64,000 bases of DNA from Streptomyces sp. C10-9-1. Lineage in GTDB: Bacteria; Actinomycetota; Actinomycetes; Streptomycetales; Streptomycetaceae. Shown piece after piece: positions 16,656 through 25,475 of the stretch (position 1 is the stretch's first letter; every line of letters starts with the position of its first letter). Both the position numbers and the translations under genes were made by a program. The DNA lies in contig NZ_JANHKP010000009.1 in NCBI RefSeq assembly GCF_024497955.1, forward strand, positions 1 through 64,000, in the 5' to 3' direction. The notes beneath the pieces are model-generated. The model did not search any database, was not told where the DNA came from, and saw only the letters and a list, made by a program, of their open reading frames with translations.

Positions 16656-18197
16656 TCAGACCCCGGCTTCCCGGCCGGTGAGGACCTCGGCGGCGGCACG
16701 TCCGCAGACGCGGGCGGCACCGCGGGTGGCGATGTGCAGCGCCCCCCTCGGTTCGGCCCGGTCGATGCCCATCTCGACCACGGCGCTGTCGGGACGGGCC
16801 GCGAGCAGGGCGTCGAGGGCCCCGGTCATCCAGGGGTGGCGGTGGGCGTCGCGGACCACTGCGACGATCCTACGGTCCCCCGCGTTGCGCAGCACCTCTG
16901 CCACGAGTTCCGCGGCGGACGTCTCGCCGGTGTAGGTGCCGGTCGCCGTACCGGGCAGCAACCCGGCCAGCTCGGCGGCGATCCCCCAGGGCGTCTCGTC
17001 GCCGACCGCGAAGTTGGCGACGGGCGTCAGCGCCGCGACGTAGGCCGGGCCGGTGAAGGGCTCGAAGGGCCGCTCCCCCGGCGTGACCCGCACGGCCCGC
17101 CGCGCGGCGACGAGGCCGATGTCGGAGCCGGGCGCGGTCCCCTCCTGTGTCGCCGCGCCCGGCTCCGTCGCAGCCCCCCTGGCCTGGCGGGTCCACGCGG
17201 CGAGTGCGCGTACCCGCTCCGCCGCGTCCGCCAGCCGTTCCTCGGACAGCTCGCCCTTGCGCACCGCGGCGACGAGGGCGTCGCGCAGCTGCAGCACGGT
17301 GCCCTCGTCGTTCAGTCCGCCGCCGACGCAGATCGCGTCGGCTCCGGCGGCGATCGCGAGGACCGAGCCGCGCTCGATCCCGTAGGTGGCCGACACCGCG
17401 CGCATCTCGATGCCGTCGGTGACGATCAGGCCCTGGTAGCCCAGCTCCTCGCGCAGCAGACCGGTGAGGATCTGCGGGCTGACGGTCGCGGGGCGGGAAG
17501 GGTCGAGCGCGGGGAGCAGAATATGCGCACTCATGACCGCTTTGGAACCCGCGGCGATCGCGGCGCGGAAAGGCACCAGGTCACGGGCGTGGAGTGTGTC
17601 CAGGTCCACATCGACCCGGGGCAGGTCCTCGTGGGAGTCGACGTTGGTGTCGCCGTGCCCGGGGAAGTGCTTGGTGCAGGCGGCCACGCCGGCGGCCTGC
17701 ATGCCCTCGATGTAGGCGACCGTGTGCCGTGCCGTCAGCTCCGTCTCGTCACCGAAGGCACGCACCCCGATGACGGGATTGTCCGGGTTGGAGTTGACGT
17801 CGGCGGACGGCGACCAGTTGAGGTCCACTCCGCAGGCGGCCAGCCTGCGGCCGAGTTCGTGGGCGACGGCCCGGGTGAGGTCCACGTCGTCGACGGCGCC
17901 GAGTGCGTAGTTGCCCGGGAAGGAGGAGCCGCCGCGCACCTCCAGCCGGGTGACGTCGCCGCCCTCCTCGTCGATCGCGATGAGGACGTCGTCCCGCTCG
18001 GCGCGCAGCTGCGCGGCGAGGGCGGCGATCTGCTCGGGGGACTCGATGTTGCGGCCGAACAGGCCGACCGCGGACAGTCCCTCGCCGATGTGGCGCAGCA
18101 CCCAGTCGGGGGCGGTGGTGCCCGGGAATCCGGGCTGGAGGACCGTCAGGGCGTCGCGGGTGAGCGTGGCGGACGAACCGCGCAGAAGAGTCGTCAT
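16656..18197 (-). CDS. dasD: glycoside hydrolase family 3 beta-N-acetylhexosaminidase DasD
   Basis: A 513-residue GH3 enzyme. KHFPGHGDTNVDSHEDLP is the NagZ-type signature with the His/Asp dyad in the loop. VTDGIEMRAV holds the nucleophile Asp. A smaller C-terminal domain (from about residue 360) follows. No signal peptide is seen, so it likely cleaves imported chitobiose-type sugars in the cytoplasm. The gap to dasC is 9 bp, so it is the last operon gene before the SIS gene. The ribosome site before the ATG is weak, consistent with translational coupling. Confidence 0.92.
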   Translation of the reverse strand: MTTLLRGSSATLTRDALTVLQPGFPGTTAPDWVLRHIGEGLSAVGLFGRNIESPEQIAALAAQLRAERDDVLIAIDEEGGDVTRLEVRGGSSFPGNYALGAVDDVDLTRAVAHELGRRLAACGVDLNWSPSADVNSNPDNPVIGVRAFGDETELTARHTVAYIEGMQAAGVAACTKHFPGHGDTNVDSHEDLPRVDVDLDTLHARDLVPFRAAIAAGSKAVMSAHILLPALDPSRPATVSPQILTGLLREELGYQGLIVTDGIEMRAVSATYGIERGSVLAIAAGADAICVGGGLNDEGTVLQLRDALVAAVRKGELSEERLADAAERVRALAAWTRQARGAATEPGAATQEGTAPGSDIGLVAARRAVRVTPGERPFEPFTGPAYVAALTPVANFAVGDETPWGIAAELAGLLPGTATGTYTGETSAAELVAEVLRNAGDRRIVAVVRDAHRHPWMTGALDALLAARPDSAVVEMGIDRAEPRGALHIATRGAARVCGRAAAEVLTGREAGV

Positions 18198-18206
18198 GGG
18201 GGCGCG

Positions 18207-19073
18207 TTATCCCTTCACCGCGCCGGCGGTCATACCGCCGACGGCCCGGCGCTGGAGGAACAGGAAGACGATGAGCACGGGAAGCGCGAACAGCGTGGAG
18301 GCGGCCATCGTGGCGCCCCAGTCGTCACCGAAGGCGGTCTGGAACTGGGTGAGCCAGAGCGTCAGGGTGTGCGCCTCCTTGTCCTTGTTGAGCACCAGGA
18401 CCATCGCGAACTCGTTCCAGGCCGTGATGAAGCCGAAGAGCGAGGTGGACATCAGGCCCGGTGCGAGCAGCGGGAAGATCACCTTGCGGAAGGCCTGGCC
18501 GCGGGTGCAGCCGTCGATCTGGGCGGCTTCCTCCAGCTCCACGGGGACGGCGGCGATGAAACCGCGCAGGGTCCAGATGGTGAAGGGGAGCACCATGACG
18601 AAGTAGATCGCCGTCAGCAGCGGGATGCTGTTCAGCATGGCCCCGTCACGGGCGATCATGTACATCGCGATGACCATGACCTCCCAGGGGGCCATCTGCG
18701 CCATCATCACGACGAGGACCATGCCCTTGCGGCCCTTGAACTTCATGCGGGCGATCGCGAAGCTCGCCGCGAGGGCGACCAGCAGGGCCAGCAGCACCGC
18801 ACCGAGGGTGACGATCAGGCTGTTGCGGACGAAGGTCCAGAACAGGTCGACACCGGTGGCCGTCGGGTAGTTCTCGAAGGTCGGGGTGAAGAGGAAGACC
18901 GGGTCCTTGCTGAGGATCTCGTGCTGGGGCTTCAGCGAGGACGAGAACATCCAGTAGACCGGGAAGAGGAACACGGCCGCCAGGGCGAGGGCGGTCAGGT
19001 TCTTCAGGATCGCCGCGGGCCTCAGCGGGGGGCGGCGGCGCAGGGACTGCGGGGTGCTGGTGGGAGTGCTCAC
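18207..19073 (-). CDS. dasC: chito-oligosaccharide ABC transporter permease DasC
   Basis: A 288-residue CUT1-family inner-membrane permease with six hydrophobic helices. The EAA loop is EEAAQIDGCTRGQAFRKVIF, which contacts the shared ATPase (MsiK type, not encoded here). The GTG at 19073 overlaps the dasB stop (GTGA), so translation is coupled. Together with DasB it forms the pore for N,N'-diacetylchitobiose delivered by DasA. Confidence 0.93.
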   Translation of the reverse strand: MSTPTSTPQSLRRRPPLRPAAILKNLTALALAAVFLFPVYWMFSSSLKPQHEILSKDPVFLFTPTFENYPTATGVDLFWTFVRNSLIVTLGAVLLALLVALAASFAIARMKFKGRKGMVLVVMMAQMAPWEVMVIAMYMIARDGAMLNSIPLLTAIYFVMVLPFTIWTLRGFIAAVPVELEEAAQIDGCTRGQAFRKVIFPLLAPGLMSTSLFGFITAWNEFAMVLVLNKDKEAHTLTLWLTQFQTAFGDDWGATMAASTLFALPVLIVFLFLQRRAVGGMTAGAVKG

Positions 19074-20086
19074 TGCTCCTCCTCCTGCTTCAGGATCAGG
19101 CGGAAGTAGAAGGACATGGCCGCGAGCAGCATCACGATCGTCAGGATGGAGATCGCGGCGGCAAGGCCGTAGTGCTGCTGTCCGAGGCCCTCGATGTAGG
19201 CGTAGACGGGGAGGGTCTCGGAGCCGCGGTCGGGGCCGCCGAGGTTCATGGCGTAGACCTGGGCGAAGGCCTTGAAGACCCAGATGATCTCCAGGAAGGT
19301 GGTGATCAGGAAGAAGGGCTTGAGGTTCGGGAAGACCACGGACCAGAAGGTCCGCCAGCCGCCCGCGCCGTCCATCTTGGCCGCCTCGTACAGCTCGGAG
19401 CCGACGGTGGTCAGGCCCGCGTACATGTTGAGTGCCACGAACGGGACCGAGCCCCAGACCACCAGCAGGGTCACGATGACCAGGGTGGAGAAGCCCGTCT
19501 CGAACCAGTTGTGCTGCTCGTACCCGGCGAAGCCGAGCGTGCGCATCAGCCAGTTGACCACGCCGAACTGCTCGTCGAAGAGCCAGCGGAAGATCGTCAC
19601 GGAGGCCACGATCGGCATGGCCCAGGCGAACATCAGGGCGAGCGAGAGGGTCAGCCTCATCGCCTTGCCGAGGCGGTTGAGCAGCAGGCCGATCAGCGTG
19701 CCGAGCCCCATGATCAGCGCGACGTTGGCCGCGGTGAAGAAGAGGCTGCGCAGGACGACGTTCCAGAAGTCCGGGTCGGACAGCAGCTTGGTGTAGTTGT
19801 CGACCCCGATCCAGACCGTCTCGCGGGTGATCATCTCCCGCCGGTTGAGCTGCTGGAGCGACAGGATCAGGTTCTTGACCAGCGGGTAGAGCAGCAGGAC
19901 GGCCATCGAGGCGACGGCCGGGGCGATCAGGAGATAGGGCAGGATCCCGCTGGGCATCCTGCGCCTGCCGCGAGGAGGCGGCACTGCCTCGCCGGGGCCG
20001 GAGGCGGGTGGTGGAGTCTGCGACGCCGCCCCCCGGGGCGTGTCGACGGAGGCGGAGTCCACCGCCCCCTGGGAGTCCACGGTCAT
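19070..20086 (-). CDS. dasB: chito-oligosaccharide ABC transporter permease DasB
   Basis: A 338-residue CUT1-family permease with a long N-terminal cytoplasmic segment rich in Pro/Gly (residues 1-50) and about six helices starting at ILPYLLIAPAVASMAVLLLY. The EAA loop is YEAAKMDGAGGWRTFWSVVF. The ATG at 20086 follows a GAGGAAGAAG site. It lies 151 bp downstream of dasA, separated by a hairpin. Confidence 0.93.
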   Translation of the reverse strand: MTVDSQGAVDSASVDTPRGAASQTPPPASGPGEAVPPPRGRRRMPSGILPYLLIAPAVASMAVLLLYPLVKNLILSLQQLNRREMITRETVWIGVDNYTKLLSDPDFWNVVLRSLFFTAANVALIMGLGTLIGLLLNRLGKAMRLTLSLALMFAWAMPIVASVTIFRWLFDEQFGVVNWLMRTLGFAGYEQHNWFETGFSTLVIVTLLVVWGSVPFVALNMYAGLTTVGSELYEAAKMDGAGGWRTFWSVVFPNLKPFFLITTFLEIIWVFKAFAQVYAMNLGGPDRGSETLPVYAYIEGLGQQHYGLAAAISILTIVMLLAAMSFYFRLILKQEEEQ

Positions 20087-20186
20087 GGTCTTCTTCCTCG
20101 CGGTTCTGGGGCTGCTGCGCCGGCGGGGCGCGCTCCCGCCGAGCACGGGCCGCGCCCTCGGCCGAGGGCGCGGGTCACGGCACGGG

Positions 20187-20227
20187 CCCGGTGGTGCGAC
20201 CGGCAGGGGCCTGGCCGCACCACCGGG
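20187..20227 (-). terminator. hairpin between dasA and dasB
   Basis: A 12-bp perfect stem (CCCGGTGGTGCG / CGCACCACCGGG) with a 17-nt loop starts 11 nt after the dasA stop. It probably reduces read-through so that the binding protein is made in excess over the permeases. Confidence 0.65.
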
Positions 20228-20237
20228 TGCCGTGGAC

Positions 20238-21524
20238 CTACTCCTGGTTGACGCGCTCGGTGATGACCTTGTCGGCCTCTTCACCGGCCTTCATCGGGTC
20301 GGTGCCCTTGAGGACCTTGGTCATGTAGTCCTTGATCGGGTTGGGCGCGGTCTCGACGTTCACCCAGCCCGGGGTCACCGGGGTGATCTTGCCGACGGGG
20401 GCGGCCAGGCCCATGGCCTCCGCGAAGGAGCCGGCCTCCGGCTTGAACTGCACGGAGTCGTTGTTCGGGAGCAGCGAGCCCGTGACGGCCTCGGCGTACT
20501 TGGCCATGTGCTCCTTGCCGGCGGCGAGGGCCAGCCACTCGGTGGCGAGGTCCTTGTTCTTCGAGCGTTCGGCGATGGCGAGGTTCGAGCCGCCGAAGAA
20601 GACGGAGCCGGGCGTGTCGGCCGTCTTGCCCGGGATCGGGAAGTAGCCGAAGTCGGCCTTGCCGCCGGCCTCCTCGATGGCGGTGATCGCGCCGCCGGCC
20701 TCCCAGCCGAGGCCGATCCAGGACGCGACGTCACCCTTGGGGACGATGTCCGTGGACTGCTGCGGGGTCGCCTCGTCCTTGTCCTGCGGAGCGGTGGAGA
20801 AGGACTGCAGCTCCTTGTAGAAGTTCATGGCGGCCACGGCCTCCGGGGTGGCCAGCGCGCCCTTCCACGTGTCGCCGTCCTTGACGGCGAGGTCGCCGCC
20901 CTCGTCCCACAGGAAGCCGGCGAAGACGTACCAGCTCTGGCCCGGCAGGTAGATCGGCTGGACGTCCGGGTCGGACTTCTTGATCTTCTCCAGGCCGTCG
21001 ATCCACTCCTCGCGGGTCTTCGGCGGGGTCACACCGGCCTTCTTGAAGGCGGCCTTGTCGTAGACGACGACACGGTTGGCGGCGTACCACGGGGCGGAGA
21101 AGAGCTTGCCGTCCAGCTCGGCCGAGGCCAGCATGCCCTTGTTCCACCCGGCGTAGCCGAGCTTGTCCTTGTCGGCGGTGAGGTCCGCGAGACCGCCGGT
21201 GACCGCGTAGCCGGCGGTCTGGGTGTTGCCGAGCTCCAGGACGTCCGGCGGGGTGTCCTCGGAGAGGGCGGTGGTGACCTTCTCCTGGATGCCGTTCCAC
21301 TGCTGCGTCTCGACCTTGACGGTGACGCCCTCGTGCTTGGCCTCGAACTCCTTGTTGACCTCGGCTATCCAGGCCTCGGGAGCGGAGCCGTCCATGACCC
21401 AGACGGTGAGGGTCTTCTCGCCCCCGGCGCTGCTGTCGCCGTTGTCGCCGCTGTCGGTACCGCACGCCGCGACGCTGACCATCATGCCCGCGACGCCGAT
21501 CGCCGCGATGAGCCTGCGCTTCAC
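20238..21524 (-). CDS. dasA: chito-oligosaccharide-binding lipoprotein DasA
   Basis: A 428-residue extracytoplasmic solute-binding protein. A lipoprotein signal peptide ends in the lipobox VAAC with the modified Cys at residue 21, followed by an acidic/Ser linker. The body is a family 1 sugar-binding fold (KTLTVWVMDGSAPEAWIAEV at the start). DasA of S. coelicolor binds N,N'-diacetylchitobiose. The GTG at 21524 has GAGGAGG 5 nt upstream. Two dre operators lie about 90-125 bp upstream, so DasR control is expected. Confidence 0.95.
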   Translation of the reverse strand: MKRRLIAAIGVAGMMVSVAACGTDSGDNGDSSAGGEKTLTVWVMDGSAPEAWIAEVNKEFEAKHEGVTVKVETQQWNGIQEKVTTALSEDTPPDVLELGNTQTAGYAVTGGLADLTADKDKLGYAGWNKGMLASAELDGKLFSAPWYAANRVVVYDKAAFKKAGVTPPKTREEWIDGLEKIKKSDPDVQPIYLPGQSWYVFAGFLWDEGGDLAVKDGDTWKGALATPEAVAAMNFYKELQSFSTAPQDKDEATPQQSTDIVPKGDVASWIGLGWEAGGAITAIEEAGGKADFGYFPIPGKTADTPGSVFFGGSNLAIAERSKNKDLATEWLALAAGKEHMAKYAEAVTGSLLPNNDSVQFKPEAGSFAEAMGLAAPVGKITPVTPGWVNVETAPNPIKDYMTKVLKGTDPMKAGEEADKVITERVNQE

Positions 21525-21611
21525 GCAATCCTCCTCAGGGAGCCTGTCAACCCTGCCCACCGCGAAGCCTTACCTAAGGAGTAGTGCCTGTGGGGCTGGG
21601 ACTTGGTCACT

Positions 21612-21627
21612 AGTGGTTTAGACCAGT
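21612..21627. promoter_or_regulatory. dre operator 1 (DasR) in the dasA/dasR intergenic region
   Basis: AGTGGTTTAGACCAGT matches the DasR consensus ACTGGTCTAGACCAGT at 14 of 16 positions. It lies 88 bp upstream of dasA. DasR releases such sites when glucosamine-6-phosphate or N-acetylglucosamine-6-phosphate accumulates. Confidence 0.88.
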
Positions 21628-21637
21628 AACCGGAGCT

Positions 21638-21649
21638 TGGCCTAGACCT
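21638..21649. promoter_or_regulatory. dre operator 2 (weaker) in the dasA/dasR intergenic region
   Basis: TGGCCTAGACCT matches 10 of 12 bases of the dre core. Its centre is 24 bp from that of operator 1. A double site at dasA agrees with what is known of this promoter in Streptomyces. Confidence 0.7.
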
Positions 21650-21808
21650 TTTGGGGTGTCAAGGGTGTATAAGAAGGGCTGTCGCGTCCGTTATCGGACC
21701 GACACCTGAGGGAGGGCGCCGACCCGTGACCGGTACGTGCCACCATGTGAGCCGCTACAGACGGAGGAGCCGGTGACGGCACGAGTGCAGCAGTCGGAAA
21801 GGCGGGCC

Positions 21809-22573
21809 ATGACCACGGACGGGGGTGGCACGGAGGCCGAGAACGGGACGAGCGCCCGCACCGCACGCGTGCCCAAGTACTACAGGTTGAAGCGGCACCT
21901 GCTCGACATGACCGAAACCATGCCCCCGGGCACCCCCGTGCCCCCGGAGCGGACCCTGGCGGCCGAGTTCGACACCTCGCGCACGACCGTACGCCAGGCA
22001 CTCCAGGAACTGGTGGTGGAGGGTCGCCTGGAGCGCATCCAGGGCAAGGGCACCTTCGTCGCCAAGCCCAAGGTCTCCCAGGCGCTCCAGCTCACCTCCT
22101 ACACCGAGGACATGCGCGCCCAGGGCCTGGAGCCCACCTCCCAGCTCCTGGACATCGGCTACGTCACGGCCGACGACACGCTGGCGGGCCTGCTGGACAT
22201 CTCCACCGGCGGGCGGGTGCTGCGCATCGAACGGCTCCGGCTGGCGAGCGGCGAGCCGATGGCGATCGAGACCACCCACCTGTCGGCGAAGCGCTTTCCC
22301 GCGCTGCGCCGCTCCCTGGTCAAGTACACCTCGCTCTACACCGCGCTCGCCGAGGTGTACGACGTCCGCCTGGCCGAGGCCGAGGAGACCATCGAGACCT
22401 CGCTGGCGACCCCCCGCGAGGCCGGGCTGCTCGGCACGGACGTGGGCCTGCCGATGCTGATGCTCTCCCGCCACTCGCTGGACGCCCAGGGCGAACCGGT
22501 GGAGTGGGTGCGGTCCGTCTACCGCGGCGACCGCTACAAGTTCGTGGCCCGGCTCCAGCGCCCCCAGGACTGA
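21809..22573 (+). CDS. dasR: GntR/HutC-family global regulator DasR
   Basis: A 254-residue regulator, exactly the length of S. coelicolor DasR. The winged HTH has [20 protein letters not shown] and [16 protein letters not shown]; the UbiC-like effector domain has [20 protein letters not shown] and [19 protein letters not shown]. It represses chitin/aminosugar uptake genes and links nutrient state to development and antibiotics. The ATG at 21809 is chosen by length; a GTG at 21773 with GGAGGAG upstream would add 12 residues. It is divergent from dasA and may repress itself through the shared dre sites. Confidence 0.95.
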   Translation: MTTDGGGTEAENGTSARTARVPKYYRLKRHLLDMTETMPPGTPVPPERTLAAEFDTSRTTVRQALQELVVEGRLERIQGKGTFVAKPKVSQALQLTSYTEDMRAQGLEPTSQLLDIGYVTADDTLAGLLDISTGGRVLRIERLRLASGEPMAIETTHLSAKRFPALRRSLVKYTSLYTALAEVYDVRLAEAEETIETSLATPREAGLLGTDVGLPMLMLSRHSLDAQGEPVEWVRSVYRGDRYKFVARLQRPQD

Positions 22574-22590
22574 CGCGGGCCGGCCCGCGG

Positions 22591-22637
22591 CGACGGCGGC
22601 GGCCGCACCCCTGCCGGGGGTGTGGCCGCCGCCGTCG
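22591..22637 (+). terminator. terminator after dasR
   Basis: A long GC stem (CGACGGCGGCGGCC paired with GGCCGCCGCCGTCG, with additional pairing inside) ending 64 bp after the dasR stop codon. Confidence 0.75.
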
Positions 22638-22884
22638 CTGGTGCCCCGGGGCCCGCACGGCACCTTGTTCCCGGCAGCAAGGTGACAGGCCCTGAGAACG
22701 CGCTGGTGGGCGGGGCGGGCGGTCGCCTCGGGCCGATGGCTCCAAGTGACCCGGACGGTTGCTGCCACCCGCGGCGCACTGACATCGCACGGGCGATCGA
22801 GCAGTCTGGGGACCGCCGGGAAGGGCCCTCCGAGAGCGGCCCCCGGCACCTCCCCGCCGTCGCGACCGATCGAGGTGTCCCGCC

Positions 22885-23088
22885 ATGCGCGCCCACGTCC
22901 TCCTCTGCTCCCGCCGCCCCGCCGCCGGCCCGCTCGCCACCGCCGTCCTGGCCGCGGGCCTGTGCCTGGCGGCCGCGCCCGCCACCGCCGCCACCGCCCG
23001 GGCCGCCGGGAGTGCCCCGGCGGTGGTGGCGGCCCTGCCCGCGGCAGAGCAGCACGCCGCCGCGGCCGACGGCTTCTCGTGGGGCTGA
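22885..23088 (+). CDS. small secreted peptide or precursor, unknown function
   Basis: A 67-residue reading frame with a GAGGTG site 7 nt before its ATG. Residues 1-36 look like a signal peptide (RAHVLLCSRRP, hydrophobic ATAVLAAGLCLAAAPATA). Only about 30 mature residues remain, ending in EQHAAAADGFSWG. The 247 bp between the dasR terminator and this start show no other gene. The same frame continues with strong coding bias after the TGA, so it may be the front part of a broken or recoded gene. Confidence 0.55.
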   Translation: MRAHVLLCSRRPAAGPLATAVLAAGLCLAAAPATAATARAAGSAPAVVAALPAAEQHAAAADGFSWG

Positions 23089-23400
23089 GGGCACGCGCAC
23101 GCCCCGCCAGGACCCGCCATCTTCCTCATCGGCGTCTCCCTGACCGCCTCCGCGCCCCGGGGCGGAACGGCCCCCGCGGCGCCCCGCGTCCGGGAGGCAC
23201 TGTGCCTGGCCCTGCGCCCGGCGGACCGGGTGGAGACCGCCCGCGCCCAGGTCGTGGGGCACACCGTGCGCGTCGCGCTGTGCGTCGACGGCCCCGACGA
23301 GATCGAGGCCATCGGGCGGGCGCTGGACGTCTGCCAGCGCCTGCTCGCCGGTACCCCGGAGCTGCACCGGCACCTGATATCCGACTGCCGACTCCTGTGA
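23089..23400 (+). pseudogene. coding-like frame without a start codon, in frame with the preceding secreted peptide
   Basis: From the TGA at 23086-23088 to the TGA at 23398-23400 the same frame stays open for 103 codons with almost only G or C in third positions. It reads through a hydrophobic stretch AIFLIGVSLTAS to VREALCLALRP, VVGHTVRVALCVDGPDEIEA and RLLAGTPELHRHLISDC. No ATG is present; GTG 23230 would give 56 residues but has no ribosome site. Either a nonsense mutation split one secreted/membrane protein of about 171 codons, or this is a separate gene with a non-standard start. Its stop overlaps a possible GTG start of the SARP gene. Confidence 0.45.
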
Positions 23401-23456
23401 CCCCGCAGGTCACGTCCGAAGACCACGCACCGAACAGAGAACGGGGAACTCCTGCC

Positions 23457-24206
23457 GTGCTCGTCCACATCCTCGGCCCACTGCGCGCGACCGTCGACGG
23501 CGTACCGGTCTGCCTCGGCGGCAGACGGGCGCAGACGATCCTCGCCGTCCTCGCCCTCGAAGCGGGCCGGGCCGTCGGGCCCGACCGCCTCGTCGACGCC
23601 GTGTGGGACGGTCTGCCGCCCGCCAGCGCCCGCGCCCAGATCCGCATCTGCATGTCCGCGCTCCGCCGGGCCTTCGCCGAGGCGGGGGCCCCCGACGCCA
23701 TCGAGACCCACACGCTCGGCTACCGGCTCCGCCTCGCCCCGCACGCCGTGGACGCCGCCGTCTTCGACACCCGGGTGGAGCGGGCGCGGGCGCTGGCGCG
23801 CGAGGGCCGGCGGGCGGAGGCCGTGATGGTGCTGCGCACCGCGCTCGCCCTGTGGACGGGCCCCGCACTGGCCGGTCAGACCAGCGCGGCCCTCCAGCCC
23901 GCGGTCCGGCGCCTGGAGGAGCACCGGGTCCGGGCGACGGAGGAGCGGGTGCGGCTGGAGATCGAGCTGGGCCGCCACGAGGACGTGATCGGGGAGCTGA
24001 TGGCGCTCACCGCCGAGCACCCCTTCCGCGAGCGGCTGCACGGCCAGCTGATGCTGGCCCTCCAGCGCTCCTGCCGGACGGCGGAGGCCCTGGCCGCGTA
24101 CCGCCGGATCCGGCGCTCCCTCGTGGAGGAGCTGGGGATCGAGCCGGGACCCGAGCTCAGCGGGCTGGAGCGGGCCATCCTGCTCGGCGGGCGGCGGAGC
24201 GCCTGA
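23457..24206 (+). CDS. SARP/AfsR-type transcriptional regulator (BTAD domain)
   Basis: A 249-residue regulator. Residues 1-90 form an OmpR-like winged HTH (ILGPLRATVDG, RRAQTILAVLALEAGRAV, ETHTLGYRLRL). Residues 95-245 form the bacterial transcriptional activation domain (VERARALAREGRRAE, YRRIRRSLVEELGIEPGPEL). Proteins of this small-SARP layout usually activate secondary-metabolite genes by binding direct repeats; no biosynthetic core is adjacent, but the envelope cluster begins next door. GTG 23457 has GGGGA 9 nt upstream; GTG 23397, overlapping the previous stop, would add 20 residues. Confidence 0.85.
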   Translation: MLVHILGPLRATVDGVPVCLGGRRAQTILAVLALEAGRAVGPDRLVDAVWDGLPPASARAQIRICMSALRRAFAEAGAPDAIETHTLGYRLRLAPHAVDAAVFDTRVERARALAREGRRAEAVMVLRTALALWTGPALAGQTSAALQPAVRRLEEHRVRATEERVRLEIELGRHEDVIGELMALTAEHPFRERLHGQLMLALQRSCRTAEALAAYRRIRRSLVEELGIEPGPELSGLERAILLGGRRSA

Positions 24207-24226
24207 ACGGCGCCGCCCGCCCCACC

Positions 24227-24252
24227 GGTGCCGCACAGCGTCGTGCGGCACC
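24227..24252. terminator. bidirectional terminator between the SARP gene and the envelope cluster
   Basis: A perfect 10-bp stem (GGTGCCGCAC / GTGCGGCACC) with a 6-nt loop lies between convergent stops at 24206 and 24273. Confidence 0.8.
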
Positions 24253-24272
24253 TTCTGCGTTCCCCTGCCCGG

Positions 24273-25475
24273 TCACAGGGTGATCCACAGGTCCTGCATC
24301 CGGTGTTCGGAGATCCCGTCCGTGGGCCGCAGGCTGTAGCGGTGCGCGGTGACGTCCCCCGCGGTGAAGGCCCAGTCCACCCGCCAGAAGGGCAGCGGCC
24401 GGTTGAGGACGCTGTCCCAGTCGAAGCCCGCCGGCGCACGGAACTTCCAGCTCAGGGGCAGGAAGTCGGTGTTCGCCTCCAGGGCGTCCCGGGCCAGGGA
24501 GCGCACGCCGTCCAGGTCGCGCATGGCCGCCGTGGCGTTGAAGTCCCCGGCGATGACCACCGGGTTGCGGTTCCTCCGCAGGTCCTCCTCCAGGCCCCTG
24601 ATCTCCTCCCGGCGCCAGGCGAACTTGCGGCGGAAGTACGCGTCGTAGTCGAAGCCGGAGAAGAGGGCGAGGTTGTCGGGCGCCAACTGCACGGTGATGT
24701 GGACGTTGTAGACGCTGAGCACCCGGTCTCCGACCTGGAGGTCGGTGCGCATCACCTTGTCCCGCGCGAAGACCGTGCCGAAGGGCGGTGCCTCCGTGCG
24801 ATCGAGCTCCACGCCGGGGCCGACGGGCGGTTTGGCGAGGATCGGGAACCGGGAGACCGTCAGCAGCTCGCCGCGGCGGGCGACGTGGTAGCCGGGGAAC
24901 TCCTCGCGCAGCCGGTCGTCGTCGTCGAGCCGCCGGTAGCCGTCCTCGCCCAGGCCCGGCTGCCACCGCACGTGCTCCTGGAGTAGGTAGACGTCGGCGT
25001 CCTGGCGGTGCAGCAGTGCGTAGAGGCGGTCCTCGCCGCTGTCGGCGGCCCAGTACTGCGTGTTCAGCGAGACCACCCTCAGGGCGCCGGGCGGGACGGC
25101 GGCCTCCGTGCGGAAGAGCGCCGGCCAGTTGAGGCCCGAGCCGGTCAGCAGGGCGAGCACGAGGGCCGCCGCCGCGGTCCCGGCCGCGGCGGGGCGACGC
25201 CGCCCGCACGCCGCGGCGCTGGCGAGCAGCAGCGCGGCGGGGACCGCCATGAGGGCCAGCGGGGGGGCCGCGTCCAGCAGGATCGCCCAGTGCCAGCGCC
25301 CGCTGACCTGCCAGCGGACGACGGCGTACGCGAGCCACAGCACGGCGGCGGCCAGCAGCAGCCGCCCGTACCACAGGCGCAGCGCGCGGGCGGTCCGGCG
25401 CGCACGGCCCTCCTCCCGGACGGCGGGCGCCGGGGCGGCGGTACCCGCCCCGGGCCCGGCCTGCTGGACCGTCAT
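24273..25475 (-). CDS. membrane-anchored endonuclease/exonuclease/phosphatase-fold protein (EEP1)
   Basis: A 400-residue protein. About three N-terminal helices (roughly residues 37-56, 65-85 and 95-112) anchor it in the membrane, and an EEP domain lies beyond. The EEP motifs are VVSLNTQYW (Asn), LLQEHVRW (metal-binding Glu), NVHIT and VIAGDFNAT (DxN). The final motif reads ISEHRM, where most members have SDH. Such folds hydrolyse phosphodiesters or phosphomonoesters of nucleic acids, inositides or lipids. The ATGA overlap with the upstream glycosyltransferase gene and the cluster context suggest a lipid-sugar phosphatase at the outer face, which is inference. Confidence 0.85.
   Translation of the reverse strand: MTVQQAGPGAGTAAPAPAVREEGRARRTARALRLWYGRLLLAAAVLWLAYAVVRWQVSGRWHWAILLDAAPPLALMAVPAALLLASAAACGRRRPAAAGTAAAALVLALLTGSGLNWPALFRTEAAVPPGALRVVSLNTQYWAADSGEDRLYALLHRQDADVYLLQEHVRWQPGLGEDGYRRLDDDDRLREEFPGYHVARRGELLTVSRFPILAKPPVGPGVELDRTEAPPFGTVFARDKVMRTDLQVGDRVLSVYNVHITVQLAPDNLALFSGFDYDAYFRRKFAWRREEIRGLEEDLRRNRNPVVIAGDFNATAAMRDLDGVRSLARDALEANTDFLPLSWKFRAPAGFDWDSVLNRPLPFWRVDWAFTAGDVTAHRYSLRPTDGISEHRMQDLWITL

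Noticed and set aside
16596..19109. Very long plus-strand open frame (837 codons) across dasD and dasC
   Set aside because: It is opposite real, well-recognised genes and gives Gly/Asp/Glu/His-rich protein without any known fold, typical of antisense frames in high-GC DNA.
23086..23088. TGA as a selenocysteine codon
   Set aside because: No SECIS-like hairpin immediately downstream could be recognised and no selenoprotein family matches; a split gene is simpler.
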